In this document: positions 15,175 through 25,226 of the stretch, in pieces | Layout: each line of letters starts with the position of its first letter | How positions within the stretch are numbered: the first letter of the stretch is position 1 | Assembly (NCBI GenBank): GCA_963597615.1 | Contig: CAVBQS010000050.1 | Span: 28,666-92,665 of the forward strand | DNA length: 64,000 nucleotides | Origin: CAKRJP01 sp963597615 | GTDB taxonomy: Bacteria; Bacillota; Clostridia; Lachnospirales; Lachnospiraceae | Reading direction: 5' to 3' | Notes under the pieces: model-generated | The model's database searches: none | The model's input: only the letters and a program-made list of their open reading frames with translations | What the model was told of the DNA's origin: nothing | Made by a program: the position numbers and the translations under genes

Positions 15175-16953
15175 ATGTATTATTCTGATGAAATTATTGA
15201 AGAAGTACGTTCAAGAAACGATATTGTAGATGTAATATCGGGATACGTATCATTGAAAAAGAAGGGAAGCTCTTATTTTGGACTCTGTCCATTTCACAGT
15301 GAGAAATCCCCTTCTTTTTCTGTTAGCAGACAGAGGCAGATGTATTACTGTTTTGGCTGTGGAGCAGGGGGTAGTGTATTTACCTTTTTAATGGAATATG
15401 AAAATTTCACCTTTCAGGAGGCGATTAAATATCTAGCGGAACGGGCAGGTGTGGAACTTCCGGAGGATACGGGTTATTCTAAGGAGGCCAAGGAGTGGGC
15501 AGATGCCAAGGCCAAGCTTTTGGAGATTAACAAAATAGCAGCCCAGTTTTTTTATGTGCAACTTCGAAGGCCCCAGGGAAAGACGGCTATGGACTATCTT
15601 GCTGGAAGAAGATTAAGTGCCGAGACTATGAAGAATTTTGGTCTTGGATATGCTGGCAAGTACGGCAATGACCTTTACCGGTACTTGAAGGAGAAGGGCT
15701 ATACCGATGAAGTGCTGAAAACTTCAGGTCTGATTGGCTATGACGAAAAACAAGGAGCCTTTGATAAGTTCTGGAATCGCGTCATTTTTCCTATTATGGA
15801 TATGAACAGCAGAGTTATAGGATTTGGTGGGCGTGTCATGGGAGAGGGAAAACCTAAGTATTTAAATTCTCCGGAGACTCTGATTTTTGACAAGAGCAGA
15901 AATTTGTATGGTCTACATATTGCCAGACGGACCAAGAAGTCATATTTTCTTCTCTGTGAAGGTTATATGGATGTGATTTCTCTTCATCAGGCAGGTTTTA
16001 CCAATGCTGTGGCATCCTTAGGAACCGCTTTTACTTCTGGCCATGCCAATTTGATCAAGCGATATGTGAAGGAAGTTTATCTGACCTATGATAGTGATGA
16101 GGCAGGAACCAAGGCAGCCATTCGTGCATTTCCAATCTTAAGAGAAGTAGGAATTACAGCGAAGGTTATTCGCATGGAGCCCTACAAAGATCCCGATGAA
16201 TTTATTAAGAATCTGGGGGCAGAAGCCTTTGAAGAGAGGATTAAAGAAGCTCAGAACGGATTTATGTTTGGCCTTAAGATGCTGGAGAAGAATTATGATC
16301 TCCATACGCCTGAGGGAAAGACAGGATTCATGCGGGAGACTGCAAGAAGAATTGGAACCACATTTTCTGAAGAGATGGAACGAAATTTCTATATAGAAGC
16401 TGTGGCAGAGGAATATCAGGTAGGTATTTCGGAATTAAAACAGTTAGTGGCAAAGATGGCTATTGAAACAGGAGGAGCAAAACCTGTGGAAAGGCCAAGA
16501 AACTCAAAGGATAAAAAAAATAAAAGGGAAGAGGGAATTTTAATTTCCCAAAAACTTTTGCTTACATGGTTGATTTCTGATGAGAATTTATTTAAACAAA
16601 TTGAAAAGTATATAACTCCCGAAGATTTTACCGGGGATTTATATAAAACGGTGGCAACTCTTCTCTATAAACAGTATGCTGAGGGACAAGTACAGCCAGC
16701 ACAGATTATAGATCATTTCATAGATGAAGAGGAACACCGGCAAGTGGCGGCCCTATTCCATACCAGTATTCAGGATTTGAATACTAAGGAAGAGGAAAAA
16801 GCCCTAGAGGAGACCATTCTTCGCATTAAGAGACACAGTATTGAGGAAGCCACAAGAAAGCTTGAACCTACGGATATGGCTGGGCTTCAGAACTTGATGA
16901 AGGCGAAGAAAGACCTGCAGGAACTGAAAGACCTGCAAATTTCCGTAAGTTAG
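15175..16953 (+). CDS. dnaG: DNA primase
   Basis: Makes RNA primers for replication. The N-terminal CHC2 zinc finger has ligands Cys38, His41, Cys59 and Cys62 (CPFH...CFGC). The catalytic core holds the TOPRIM motif LLCEGYMDVISLH with Glu262, and YLTYDSDEAGTKAA. A C-terminal helical region should bind the replicative helicase. I choose the ATG at 15175, 11 bp after GAGGAG, giving the family-like start MYYSDEIIEEVRSRNDIVDV; a TTG three codons earlier is possible. rpoD follows 35 bp later, as in the macromolecular synthesis operon. Confidence 0.95.
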   Translation: MYYSDEIIEEVRSRNDIVDVISGYVSLKKKGSSYFGLCPFHSEKSPSFSVSRQRQMYYCFGCGAGGSVFTFLMEYENFTFQEAIKYLAERAGVELPEDTGYSKEAKEWADAKAKLLEINKIAAQFFYVQLRRPQGKTAMDYLAGRRLSAETMKNFGLGYAGKYGNDLYRYLKEKGYTDEVLKTSGLIGYDEKQGAFDKFWNRVIFPIMDMNSRVIGFGGRVMGEGKPKYLNSPETLIFDKSRNLYGLHIARRTKKSYFLLCEGYMDVISLHQAGFTNAVASLGTAFTSGHANLIKRYVKEVYLTYDSDEAGTKAAIRAFPILREVGITAKVIRMEPYKDPDEFIKNLGAEAFEERIKEAQNGFMFGLKMLEKNYDLHTPEGKTGFMRETARRIGTTFSEEMERNFYIEAVAEEYQVGISELKQLVAKMAIETGGAKPVERPRNSKDKKNKREEGILISQKLLLTWLISDENLFKQIEKYITPEDFTGDLYKTVATLLYKQYAEGQVQPAQIIDHFIDEEEHRQVAALFHTSIQDLNTKEEEKALEETILRIKRHSIEEATRKLEPTDMAGLQNLMKAKKDLQELKDLQISVS

Positions 16954-16988
16954 GAAATACACATTTACACGGGAGGACAGACAGTATA

Positions 16989-18113
16989 ATGGAAGAAAAT
17001 GCTGTAAAATTTTTGGAGAAGTTAAAAGAGCTTGTAGCTCTGGGAAAGAAGAAGAAGAGTATTCTTGAGATTCAGGAGATTAATGATTTCTTCTCTGATA
17101 TGGAATTAGATTCCGATCAGATGGAGAAGATTTTCGAGTATCTTGAGGCAAATAATATCGATGTTCTTCGTATTGAGTCTCAGACAGAGATGGTGGATGA
17201 TGATCTTGATGTGGATGAAGCTACTCTTTCTGAAGAAGATGATGTAGATATGGAGAAATTGGATCTTACAGTGCCAGATGGTATCAGTATCGAGGATCCA
17301 GTGCGTATGTATTTGAAAGAAATTGGTAAGGTGCCCCTTCTTACTGCTGAGGAGGAAGTAGAACTTGCCAAGCGTATGGCAGAGGGAGATGAGGAGGCCA
17401 AAAAGCGTCTGGCAGAGGCCAACCTTAGACTGGTAGTCAGCATTGCCAAGAGGTATGTAGGCCGTGGAATGCTTTTCCTAGATCTTATTCAGGAAGGTAA
17501 CTTAGGTCTTATTAAGGCTGTAGAAAAATTCGATTACAGCAAGGGATTTAAGTTTAGTACCTATGCAACTTGGTGGATTCGTCAGGCTATTACCAGAGCC
17601 ATTGCAGACCAGGCTAGAACCATTCGTATTCCGGTGCATATGGTGGAGACCATTAACAAATTGATTCGTGTTTCCAGACAGTTATTACAGGAATTAGGAA
17701 GAGAACCCACCCCAGAGGAGATTGCCAAGGAAATGGATATGCCGGTGGAGCGAGTTCGGGATATCTTAAAGATTTCCCAGGAGCCTGTTTCTCTTGAAAC
17801 ACCGATTGGTGAAGAGGAGGACAGTCATTTGGGAGACTTTATCCAAGATGACAATGTTCCGGTTCCGGCAGAAGCAGCTGCCCAGACTTTATTAAAAGAA
17901 CAGCTTGACGAGGTTCTTGATACTCTTACAGAGAGAGAACAAAAGGTTCTTCGTCTTAGATTTGGTATGAACGATGGCCGTGCCAGAACCTTAGAAGAGG
18001 TTGGTAAGGAATTCGACGTTACAAGAGAGCGTATTCGTCAGATTGAGGCGAAAGCTCTTAGAAAGTTACGTCATCCCAGCCGCAGCAGAAAACTTAGAGA
18101 TTATTTAGATTAG
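16989..18113 (+). CDS. rpoD: RNA polymerase primary sigma factor
   Basis: A housekeeping sigma-70 factor of 374 aa. It has a short region 1.1, then region 1.2 (DPVRMYLKEIGKVPLLTAEEE), regions 2.1-2.4 (NLRLVVSIAKRYVGRGMLFLDLIQEGN, FSTYATWWIRQAITRAIADQ), region 3, and region 4.2 with the DNA-binding helix DVTRERIRQIEAKALRKLRHP. The -10 and -35 boxes found elsewhere in this window match its expected specificity. Cotranscribed with dnaG and probably with trmK. Confidence 0.97.
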   Translation: MEENAVKFLEKLKELVALGKKKKSILEIQEINDFFSDMELDSDQMEKIFEYLEANNIDVLRIESQTEMVDDDLDVDEATLSEEDDVDMEKLDLTVPDGISIEDPVRMYLKEIGKVPLLTAEEEVELAKRMAEGDEEAKKRLAEANLRLVVSIAKRYVGRGMLFLDLIQEGNLGLIKAVEKFDYSKGFKFSTYATWWIRQAITRAIADQARTIRIPVHMVETINKLIRVSRQLLQELGREPTPEEIAKEMDMPVERVRDILKISQEPVSLETPIGEEEDSHLGDFIQDDNVPVPAEAAAQTLLKEQLDEVLDTLTEREQKVLRLRFGMNDGRARTLEEVGKEFDVTRERIRQIEAKALRKLRHPSRSRKLRDYLD

Positions 18114-18126
18114 AAATGAGGCGCCT

Positions 18127-18837
18127 ATGGAACTATCAAAGAGGCTACAAAAAGTAGCAGATCTTGTGACAGAGGGCGCCTCTGTTGCAGATATAGGAAC
18201 AGATCACGCTTATATTCCTATTTATCTTGTGAAAAATCATAAGATCAGTAAGGCTATAGCCTTAGATGTAAATAGGGGGCCTTTGGAGAGGGCGAAAGAG
18301 CACATTAAGGCAGAAGGCTTAGAGGAACTGATCGACACTAGGCTGTCGGATGGCATGGAAGCCCTAAAACCCTACGAGGTTCAGGAGATTATTACAGCCG
18401 GAATGGGTGGAGGATTAGTTATTAAGATTCTTACAGATTATCCTCAGGTAACAGAATCTTTAAATTATGGAGTTTTACAACCCCAGTCAGAAATTCATAG
18501 GGTTCGCAGGTTCCTTAATAATCAAGGATACCGAATTCTTGCAGAGGATTTTGTAGAGGAAGATGGAAAATACTATCCTATGATGAAGGTGGACTTTAGA
18601 GCCAATGCTTCTGAGGAGTATAGCCCCTGCCAATACTATTTTGGGAAACGTCTTTTGGAAGAAAAAAACCCGGTTCTTCTTAAGTATTTACACAGAGAAA
18701 AGAAAATTAAAGAAGAAATTCTTGGCAAATTAAATGATCAAATGAGAGAAAAGCCCCAGGAGAGAATTAGTGATCGAATAAAAGAAATTAGAGAAGAGCT
18801 TAAGATGATTGAGGAGGCTTTAAGGGCCTTCCATTAG
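18127..18837 (+). CDS. trmK: tRNA (adenine(22)-N1)-methyltransferase
   Basis: A class I SAM-dependent methyltransferase of 236 aa that makes m1A22 in tRNA. SAM-binding motif I is VADIGTDHAYIPIYLV, then AIALDVNRGPLERAKEHI, and the family signature ITAGMGGGLVIKIL follows. The C-terminal half is a helical coiled-coil-like tail. It starts 13 bp after rpoD and precedes the Nif3-like gene, the standard Firmicutes order. Confidence 0.93.
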   Translation: MELSKRLQKVADLVTEGASVADIGTDHAYIPIYLVKNHKISKAIALDVNRGPLERAKEHIKAEGLEELIDTRLSDGMEALKPYEVQEIITAGMGGGLVIKILTDYPQVTESLNYGVLQPQSEIHRVRRFLNNQGYRILAEDFVEEDGKYYPMMKVDFRANASEEYSPCQYYFGKRLLEEKNPVLLKYLHREKKIKEEILGKLNDQMREKPQERISDRIKEIREELKMIEEALRAFH

Positions 18838-18868
18838 CCTATGTTTTGCAAAAAGGAGGAGATTAAAG

Positions 18869-19654
18869 ATGCTCTGTAAAGATATTATGCATATTCTAGA
18901 AGAAATCTTTCCTACAGAATATGCCTTAGATTGGGACAATGTGGGCCTTTTGGTTGGAAGAGACCAAAAGGAAGTGAAAAAAATCTATATTGCTCTTGAT
19001 GCTACGGAGGAAGTTATTCAAACTACTATTAAAGAGCAGGCAGATATGCTTATTACCCATCATCCAATGATTTTTAACGGCATTAAGCGAGTGACAGGAG
19101 AGAATCTTGTGGGACGTAAGGTCCTTGATCTGGCATTAAATGACATTTCCTATTATGCCATGCATACTAATTACGATGTAAAGGGAATGGCAGATCTTGC
19201 CATGGAAAAAATGGGAGTTTATTCGGGGGAAGTCTTAGATGTAACTGCTGTAGAGGAAGATGGAAGGGAAGAAGGTGTGGGCCGTGTATGGAATCTTCCT
19301 GAAAATACCACCCTTTCAAACTGCTGCCAGTTTGTAAAAGAGGCCTTTGGTTTAGATGCTGTCAGACTTTTTGGAGACCCTGAAGCTATGGTACACCGTT
19401 TGGCAATCTGTCCAGGGGCAGGAAAAAGCGATATAGACCTTGCAGTGAAAAAAGGAGCAGATGTCTATGTTACAGGGGATATTGGACATCATGATGGTCT
19501 GGATGCCTTAGAAGAGGGGCTGGCAATTATAGACGCCGGCCACTATGGGGTGGAACATATTTTCATAGAAGATATTAAGACCTTTTTGGAGGATAATTTG
19601 CAAGATGTGGAAGTTATAGCGGCTCCCATAGAGCATCCCTTTGTAACAATCTAA
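18869..19654 (+). CDS. Nif3-like dinuclear metal-centre protein (YqfO family)
   Basis: A 261-aa protein of the Nif3/YqfO/YbgI family, which forms hexameric rings with a two-metal site. Likely metal ligands appear in LITHHPMIFNGIKR (adjacent His residues), YAMHTNYD, and IDAGHYGVEHIF. Biochemical function is not settled; GTP cyclohydrolase 1 type 2 is a common but unproven label. This form lacks the inserted CutA-like domain seen in longer members. It follows trmK, a conserved neighbour. Confidence 0.9.
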   Translation: MLCKDIMHILEEIFPTEYALDWDNVGLLVGRDQKEVKKIYIALDATEEVIQTTIKEQADMLITHHPMIFNGIKRVTGENLVGRKVLDLALNDISYYAMHTNYDVKGMADLAMEKMGVYSGEVLDVTAVEEDGREEGVGRVWNLPENTTLSNCCQFVKEAFGLDAVRLFGDPEAMVHRLAICPGAGKSDIDLAVKKGADVYVTGDIGHHDGLDALEEGLAIIDAGHYGVEHIFIEDIKTFLEDNLQDVEVIAAPIEHPFVTI

Positions 19655-19700
19655 AGATAAGGATAATCATTGAAAGAGGAAGAAGAAAGAAGGTGCTTGA

Positions 19701-21365
19701 ATGGGAAAAATGTTTCAAGTAATGGTAGAAGGGGAAGTAAAAAGCTACCCGGAAGCTACCAAATACCGGGAGATTGCAGAAGACTTTCAGGATAAATATG
19801 ATCAAGATATTTTACTGGTTCAAGTAAATGGGAAACTTCGGGAACTTCATCACCAGATAGAAACAGAAGGCCAGATAACATTTGTAACAGCAAAAGATAG
19901 TGCGGGATATATGACCTATTCTAGAAGCTTAAGCCTTTTAATGATCAAGGCGGTATATGATATTCTGGGAAAAGAAAGTGGAAATCAGCTGCGAATTCAT
20001 TATCATTTAAGCAATGGATTGTACTGCACCATACCTGGGATAAGTAAGGTAACAGAGGAACTTTTAGCTCAGATTAAAAATCGCATGCTGCAGCTGATAG
20101 AAAGGGACCTTCCTATTAACAAGGACTCTTGGAATACAGATCAGGCAATTGCAAAATTTCACCAGTGGGGCATGTATGACAAGGAAAAGCTGTTGGGCTA
20201 TCGAAGAGTTTCCAGTGTCAATATGTATAACATCGAGGATTTTTCGGATTATTTTTATGGCTACATGGTTCCGAGTACTGGTTATCTGAAGGTTTTTGAC
20301 TTATCTGCCTATGAGGAAGGCTTTGTGCTGGTGCTTCCTTCACAGAAAAATCCTAAGGAATTGGCGAATTTTATTCCTCGAGATAAGCTATTTAAGGTTT
20401 TAAAGGAATCCTCAGACTGGGGCTATCTTCAGGGTATTGGAACTGTGGGAGACCTTAATGATATGGTGACTTCTGGAGGGGCCCAGGAAGTAGCTTTGGT
20501 CCAGGAAGCTATGCAGGAGAAAAAGATCGCAGAAATTGCAACAGAGATTGCGGAAAATCCCCAAATTAAGTTTGTATTGATTGCAGGGCCTTCTTCTTCT
20601 GGAAAGACAACCTTTTCCCACAGATTATCCATTCAGCTTCGGGCCAATGGTCTTCATCCCCATCCTATTGCGGTAGATAATTATTTTAAGGAACGAGAAG
20701 AGACTCCTAAGGATGAAAATGGAGAATATAATTTCGAGTGCCTGGAAGCTGTAGATGTGGATTTGTTTAATAAGCAGATGCAGGAACTTTTGGAGGGAAA
20801 GGAAATTGTAATTCCTAGCTTTAATTTTAAAATCGGAAAAAAGGAATATACAGGCAAGCCAAAGAAACTGGGGGCAGAGGATATTTTAGTCATCGAGGGA
20901 ATCCATTGCCTGAATCCTGAGCTTACCAAGGCCTTGTCTAATGAGAATAAATTTAAAATTTATATCAGCGCCCTTACTCAGATTAATATTGATGAACATA
21001 ATCGGATTCCAACTACAGATGGTAGGCTGATTCGTAGAATTGTGCGGGATGCCAGAACCAGGGGAACTTCTGCAGAACATACCATTCATATGTGGCCTTC
21101 TGTTCGGAAGGGGGAGGAAGAGTACATTTTCCCTTATCAGGAGGAAGCGGATGTTATGTTTAATTCTGCATTAATCTATGAGCTGGCAGTGCTAAAGCCT
21201 TACGTGGAGGCAGATCTTTTTGGGATAGATAAGACTAGTTCGGAATATGCGGAGGCCAAACGTCTTCTGAAATTCTTGGATTACTTTGTTGGAATTGGCA
21301 GTGAAAATGTTCCCTCTAATTCTCTTCTTAGAGAATTTATTGGAGGAGGATGTTTTAACGTCTAA
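19701..21365 (+). CDS. Uridine kinase-like nucleoside kinase with ThrRS-like N-terminus
   Basis: A 554-aa two-part protein. The first about 280 residues resemble the TGS and editing-type domains of threonyl-tRNA synthetase (YREIAEDFQDKYDQDILLVQVNGKLRELHHQ, DLPINKDSWNTDQAIAKF). The second part is a P-loop uridine kinase/phosphoribulokinase domain with AGPSSSGKTTFSHRL, the IAVDNYFKEREETP lid region and EGIHCLNP. This fusion is widespread in Clostridia; the substrate is unproven, a pyrimidine nucleoside being the family expectation. A convergent terminator follows. Confidence 0.85.
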   Translation: MGKMFQVMVEGEVKSYPEATKYREIAEDFQDKYDQDILLVQVNGKLRELHHQIETEGQITFVTAKDSAGYMTYSRSLSLLMIKAVYDILGKESGNQLRIHYHLSNGLYCTIPGISKVTEELLAQIKNRMLQLIERDLPINKDSWNTDQAIAKFHQWGMYDKEKLLGYRRVSSVNMYNIEDFSDYFYGYMVPSTGYLKVFDLSAYEEGFVLVLPSQKNPKELANFIPRDKLFKVLKESSDWGYLQGIGTVGDLNDMVTSGGAQEVALVQEAMQEKKIAEIATEIAENPQIKFVLIAGPSSSGKTTFSHRLSIQLRANGLHPHPIAVDNYFKEREETPKDENGEYNFECLEAVDVDLFNKQMQELLEGKEIVIPSFNFKIGKKEYTGKPKKLGAEDILVIEGIHCLNPELTKALSNENKFKIYISALTQINIDEHNRIPTTDGRLIRRIVRDARTRGTSAEHTIHMWPSVRKGEEEYIFPYQEEADVMFNSALIYELAVLKPYVEADLFGIDKTSSEYAEAKRLLKFLDYFVGIGSENVPSNSLLREFIGGGCFNV

Positions 21366-21390
21366 AAAGTTTCTATAAATTTTGAAAATA

Positions 21391-21440
21391 AAAAGTCTTG
21401 GTTAGAAGAGTGAATTTCATTCTAACCAAGGCTTTTTTTA
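21391..21440. terminator. Bidirectional terminator between the kinase and polyamine genes
   Basis: A 13-bp stem, GTCTTGGTTAGAA (21395-21407) pairing with TTCTAACCAAGGC (21420-21432). An A run stands on the left and a T run on the right, so it can stop transcription from both sides. Confidence 0.9.
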
Positions 21441-23336
21441 TTTTGATTTTACTTCTCTCCAAAGTTCATTATAAATTTCATCAAATTTTGTTCCAAGATA
21501 TTTGAAGGTTTCACAGTTTCCCAGCTTGCTGGCATCAGGGAAAGCTACTTGACTGTCCCGATAAACTGGGTCTAGAAGGGCGATTCCTTCTTTGTTTGGA
21601 ATAGAATAAGTAATATATTCAAAATTCATTTTGGCTATGTCTGGGCGACATAAGAAGTTTATAAATGCTTCTGCATTTTCTTTGTTTTTTGCATTTTTGG
21701 GAATTACCATAGAGTCAATCCAAATATTAGATCCTTCTTTTGGGATTACATATTCCAAATCAGGATTTTCTTCCTGGCAGACTAAGGCCTCTCCTGAATA
21801 GATAACACCTATGGCAGCCTCATTTCCAATCATCTTGTCTCGAACCTGATCTACCACATAAGCCTGTACCAGAGGTTTTTGCTCAATTAATAAATTTTTG
21901 GCTTCTTCCAACTCATCTAAATCTGTGGAATTTAAGGAGTAACCCAAGTATTTTAAAGTGATACCGAACGCATCCCTTACACTATCCTGCATGAGAATGT
22001 TGTCTTTGTATTTCTCATCCCACAAAACATTCCAACTATCTATAGGTTCATCCACCATGGTTTTGTTATACAAAATACCGACGGTTCCCCAAAGATAAGG
22101 AATAGAATACTTATTCTCAGGATCAAACTCCTTAGATTTTTCTAAGTAAGTTTCGTCAATATTCTTTAGATTAGGAACATTGTCGAAATTAATCTCTGCT
22201 AAAAGATCGTTCTGGATCATGCGCTGAACAATATAATCCGATGGAAATACCAGATCGTATGCAATAGCACCGGACTGGATTTTAGGATACATAATTTCGT
22301 TGGTTTCATATTCCTCATAAATTACGTCAATGCCAGTTTCTTCTTCGAACATGGTAATAATATCTGGATCAATATATTCTCCCCAGTTATATACAATTAC
22401 CTGTTCGCTGCCAGAATTGGTAATGGTTCGGAATCCGTAAAAAACGCCCCCACCTATAATGGTCAACACAATAAAGGCAGGAATTACTTTATTCATAATC
22501 AGCCTTTGGAATTTGTGAGATTTTGGAGCCTTGTTTGAATTTGCTTGTGTTTTGGTTGAAGCTTTTGTCTGTGCTTCATCTGGATTGTGGTTGATTAAAA
22601 GCAAGAGCAGCATTACAGTCAAAAACATTAAGGTAGACAGAGCGTACATAGAAGGATTAATTCCCTTACGAACCTCGCTGTAAATTTTAGTAGACAGGGT
22701 GTCTACCCCAGGTCCCTTTGTAAAATGAGTAATAATAAAATCATCTAAGGACATGGTAAAGGCCAACAAAAAACCAGAGGAAATTCCAGGTAAAATATCC
22801 GGAAATACCACTTTGTAAAAGGCGTAGACGGGTGAGGCTCCCAAATCCATGGCGGCCTCGTAGGCGCTTTTGTTGGTCTGCTTTAGTTTTGGTATGACGC
22901 TTAAGATTACATAGGGAATATTAAAGGTAATATGAGCAATCAATACCGTGGCAAATCCTAGGGAAAAACGACAGGCTACAAAAAGAAGCATCAAGGAAAT
23001 CCCTGTTACGATGTCTGCATTTAACATAGGAATATTAGTAATTCCCATAAGACTTGTGCGAAGTTTCTTGTTTAATGCCTGCATACCGATGGCTGCCGCA
23101 GTTCCTAAAATTGTGGCGATCAAAGCGGATAAAAGGGCTATGATCAAGGTGGTATAAAGGGCCTTCATAATGTCATTGTTTTGAAATAATTCTTTATACC
23201 ATTTTAAGGAAAAACCACCCCATTTGGCACGGGATTTGGAACTGTTAAAGGAAAGAACCATTAAAGTGACAATGGGAGAGTAGAGTAATGTAAATATTAG
23301 GATTAAATAAAAACGTTGAATGGCTTTTTTGATCAA
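21438..23336 (-). CDS. Spermidine/putrescine ABC transporter permease-binding protein fusion (PotC-PotD)
   Basis: A 632-aa fusion. Residues 1 to about 255 are a PotC-type inner-membrane permease, with the EAA loop seen as YEAAMDLGASPVYAFYKVVFPDILPG. A linker of about 30 polar residues (many Lys, Thr, Ser and Asn) and a transmembrane segment near 283-300 (VIPAFIVLTIIGGGVFYGF) follow. The rest is a PotD-type polyamine-binding domain, starting VIVYNWGEYIDPDIITMFEEE. Its own membrane helix replaces a lipoprotein anchor and keeps the receptor on the outer face beside the channel. Last gene of potA-potB-potCD, overlapping potB by 4 bp. Fusions of this type are known in some Firmicutes. Confidence 0.92.
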   Translation of the reverse strand: MIKKAIQRFYLILIFTLLYSPIVTLMVLSFNSSKSRAKWGGFSLKWYKELFQNNDIMKALYTTLIIALLSALIATILGTAAAIGMQALNKKLRTSLMGITNIPMLNADIVTGISLMLLFVACRFSLGFATVLIAHITFNIPYVILSVIPKLKQTNKSAYEAAMDLGASPVYAFYKVVFPDILPGISSGFLLAFTMSLDDFIITHFTKGPGVDTLSTKIYSEVRKGINPSMYALSTLMFLTVMLLLLLINHNPDEAQTKASTKTQANSNKAPKSHKFQRLIMNKVIPAFIVLTIIGGGVFYGFRTITNSGSEQVIVYNWGEYIDPDIITMFEEETGIDVIYEEYETNEIMYPKIQSGAIAYDLVFPSDYIVQRMIQNDLLAEINFDNVPNLKNIDETYLEKSKEFDPENKYSIPYLWGTVGILYNKTMVDEPIDSWNVLWDEKYKDNILMQDSVRDAFGITLKYLGYSLNSTDLDELEEAKNLLIEQKPLVQAYVVDQVRDKMIGNEAAIGVIYSGEALVCQEENPDLEYVIPKEGSNIWIDSMVIPKNAKNKENAEAFINFLCRPDIAKMNFEYITYSIPNKEGIALLDPVYRDSQVAFPDASKLGNCETFKYLGTKFDEIYNELWREVKSK

Positions 23337-24163
23337 AATGCAGTTCCCTCCCCGTCTTTATCGTATTTGGCAATCAGTGCCATGCTGAAAATAATAAATA
23401 TCATAAGTACTAGAGAAAGACCGCTGCCGGTGTGCCAGCTGCTGCCTTGCTTAAATTCCTGCTCGATTACATTTCCAATCAGAAGAATCTTACTTCCGCC
23501 TAAAAGTTCAGAGATAACAAAGGTGGTCAAGGCCGGTACAAATACCATAGTAACCCCGCTGATAATCCCCGGAAGGCTTAGGGGCAAAATGACAGAGAAA
23601 AAGGTCTGCACATTGTTAGCTCCTAAATCGTAGGCTGCATTAATAATATTTTTGTCCATTTTGGAAAGAACATTATAAAGGGGCAGTACCATAAAGGGGA
23701 GAAAATCGTAGACCATTCCTAAAATAATAGCATAGGGGGTATTGATAATCTCCAAATTTGGCAAATGCAAAAAATGAAGCAGCATATTAATAACACCATT
23801 TTTTTCTAATAAATTTTGCCATGCAATAATTCGAAGCAAAGAATTCATCCACATAGGAAGAATAAATACCAGTACAATAAAACTAGACTGGTTTACAGCC
23901 AAAGTGGTCAAAATCATTGCCAGAGGATAGGCTAAAAGCAGGCAGAGTAGGGTGCTGATAAAAGCAAGGAGCAAGGCCAGTCCCAAGGCCTTTAGATTTT
24001 CCTGAGTGGTAATCTTAGCTAGATTTAGTAAAGTAAAATGTCCTTGGTCATTAGTAAGGCCGTAGTAAATAATCATAATCAATGGAATGATAATAAAAGC
24101 AGCAGACCAAAAAAGATAGGGACCGGTCATCATTTGCTGTAAAAGGCGAGACTTATTCTTCAA
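23333..24163 (-). CDS. potB: Spermidine/putrescine ABC transporter permease
   Basis: A 276-aa polytopic permease of the PotB type. Six hydrophobic segments are visible, and the EAA loop reads NAAYDLGANNVQTFFSVILPLSLPG. It pairs with the PotC half of the downstream fusion, with PotA supplying ATPase activity. It overlaps potA by 11 bp and the fusion gene by 4 bp, so the three are translationally coupled. Confidence 0.92.
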   Translation of the reverse strand: MKNKSRLLQQMMTGPYLFWSAAFIIIPLIMIIYYGLTNDQGHFTLLNLAKITTQENLKALGLALLLAFISTLLCLLLAYPLAMILTTLAVNQSSFIVLVFILPMWMNSLLRIIAWQNLLEKNGVINMLLHFLHLPNLEIINTPYAIILGMVYDFLPFMVLPLYNVLSKMDKNIINAAYDLGANNVQTFFSVILPLSLPGIISGVTMVFVPALTTFVISELLGGSKILLIGNVIEQEFKQGSSWHTGSGLSLVLMIFIIFSMALIAKYDKDGEGTAF

Positions 24164-25226
24164 TGCTTACGGCCTCCTCGTCTTCGGATTCTGGCTTGCT
24201 CATAATCTGAATGTCAAAAGGATCCACCCAGATTCCCACCTCTGTTCCCACAGGAACCATATCGGTGCTGTGAACAAGCCATTCAAAATTGTTGGCCATT
24301 ACTTCCATCTCGTAATGGACCCCTTTGAAAATAAGATTGGTGACAGTTCCCGTAATAATGCCTTTTGCTGGATCTACCAAATCAATATCCTCGGGACGAA
24401 TTACAGCATCCACAGGCTGATTGGTTCCAAAACCAGTATCTACACAAGTAAAATTAGCTCCTAAAATTTTAACTAATTTGTCCTTTACCATAATGGCAGG
24501 TAAAATATTGCTGTCTCCAATAAAATCGGCCACAAAAGCGTTCTCTGGTTCATTGTAAATATCCTCAGGAGTACCAATTTGCTGAATATATCCCTGGTTC
24601 ATAACCACGATCGTATCAGACATAGTAAGGGCTTCTTCCTGGTCATGGGTAACATAGATAAAAGTAATTCCCAGCTCGTTTTTTAGGCGAATCAGCTCAT
24701 ATTGCATATCCTGGCGCAGTTTTAGGTCCAAGGCACCTAAAGGCTCGTCTAAAAGTAGGACCTTAGGTTCGTTTACAATGGCTCTGGCAATAGCAATTCG
24801 CTGCTGTTGACCACCGCTTAAAGAGTCTGGCATACGATTGTCAAAGCCTTCCAGATTTACTAATTTTAAGGCATATCGAATTTTGTCATTAATGTAACCT
24901 TGGGTTTTCCCCTTAATCTTTAAGCCAAAAGCAATATTTTCTGCAATGGTCATATTAGGAAATAAGGCATATTTTTGAAAAACAGTATTTAGTTGCCTTT
25001 TATTGGGGGCTAAATTGGTAATATCTTTTTGGTCAAAAATAATCTGGCCACTATCAGGAGTTTCAAATCCTCCCAGAATACGAAGCAGGGTGGTCTTTCC
25101 ACATCCACTAGGGCCCAGAAGAGTCAGAAATTCGTTCTCTCGCACATAAAGATTCAATTCATCTAGAACAAGATTATCTCCATAGGATTTGGAGATATTG
25201 ATAATGTCGATTAATTTATTAGGCAT
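24153..25226 (-). CDS. potA: Spermidine/putrescine ABC transporter ATP-binding protein
   Basis: A 357-aa ABC ATPase. Walker A is GPSGCGKTT, the signature is LSGGQQQRIAIARAI, Walker B is VLLLDEPLGALD, and the switch His lies in YVTHDQEEA. A C-terminal TOBE-like regulatory domain follows (DAVIRPEDIDLVDPAKGIITG). Its ATG directly abuts the aroC stop codon, and its Shine-Dalgarno site AAAGGAGAA is inside the aroC 3' end. Confidence 0.95.
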   Translation of the reverse strand: MPNKLIDIINISKSYGDNLVLDELNLYVRENEFLTLLGPSGCGKTTLLRILGGFETPDSGQIIFDQKDITNLAPNKRQLNTVFQKYALFPNMTIAENIAFGLKIKGKTQGYINDKIRYALKLVNLEGFDNRMPDSLSGGQQQRIAIARAIVNEPKVLLLDEPLGALDLKLRQDMQYELIRLKNELGITFIYVTHDQEEALTMSDTIVVMNQGYIQQIGTPEDIYNEPENAFVADFIGDSNILPAIMVKDKLVKILGANFTCVDTGFGTNQPVDAVIRPEDIDLVDPAKGIITGTVTNLIFKGVHYEMEVMANNFEWLVHSTDMVPVGTEVGIWVDPFDIQIMSKPESEDEEAVSIEE

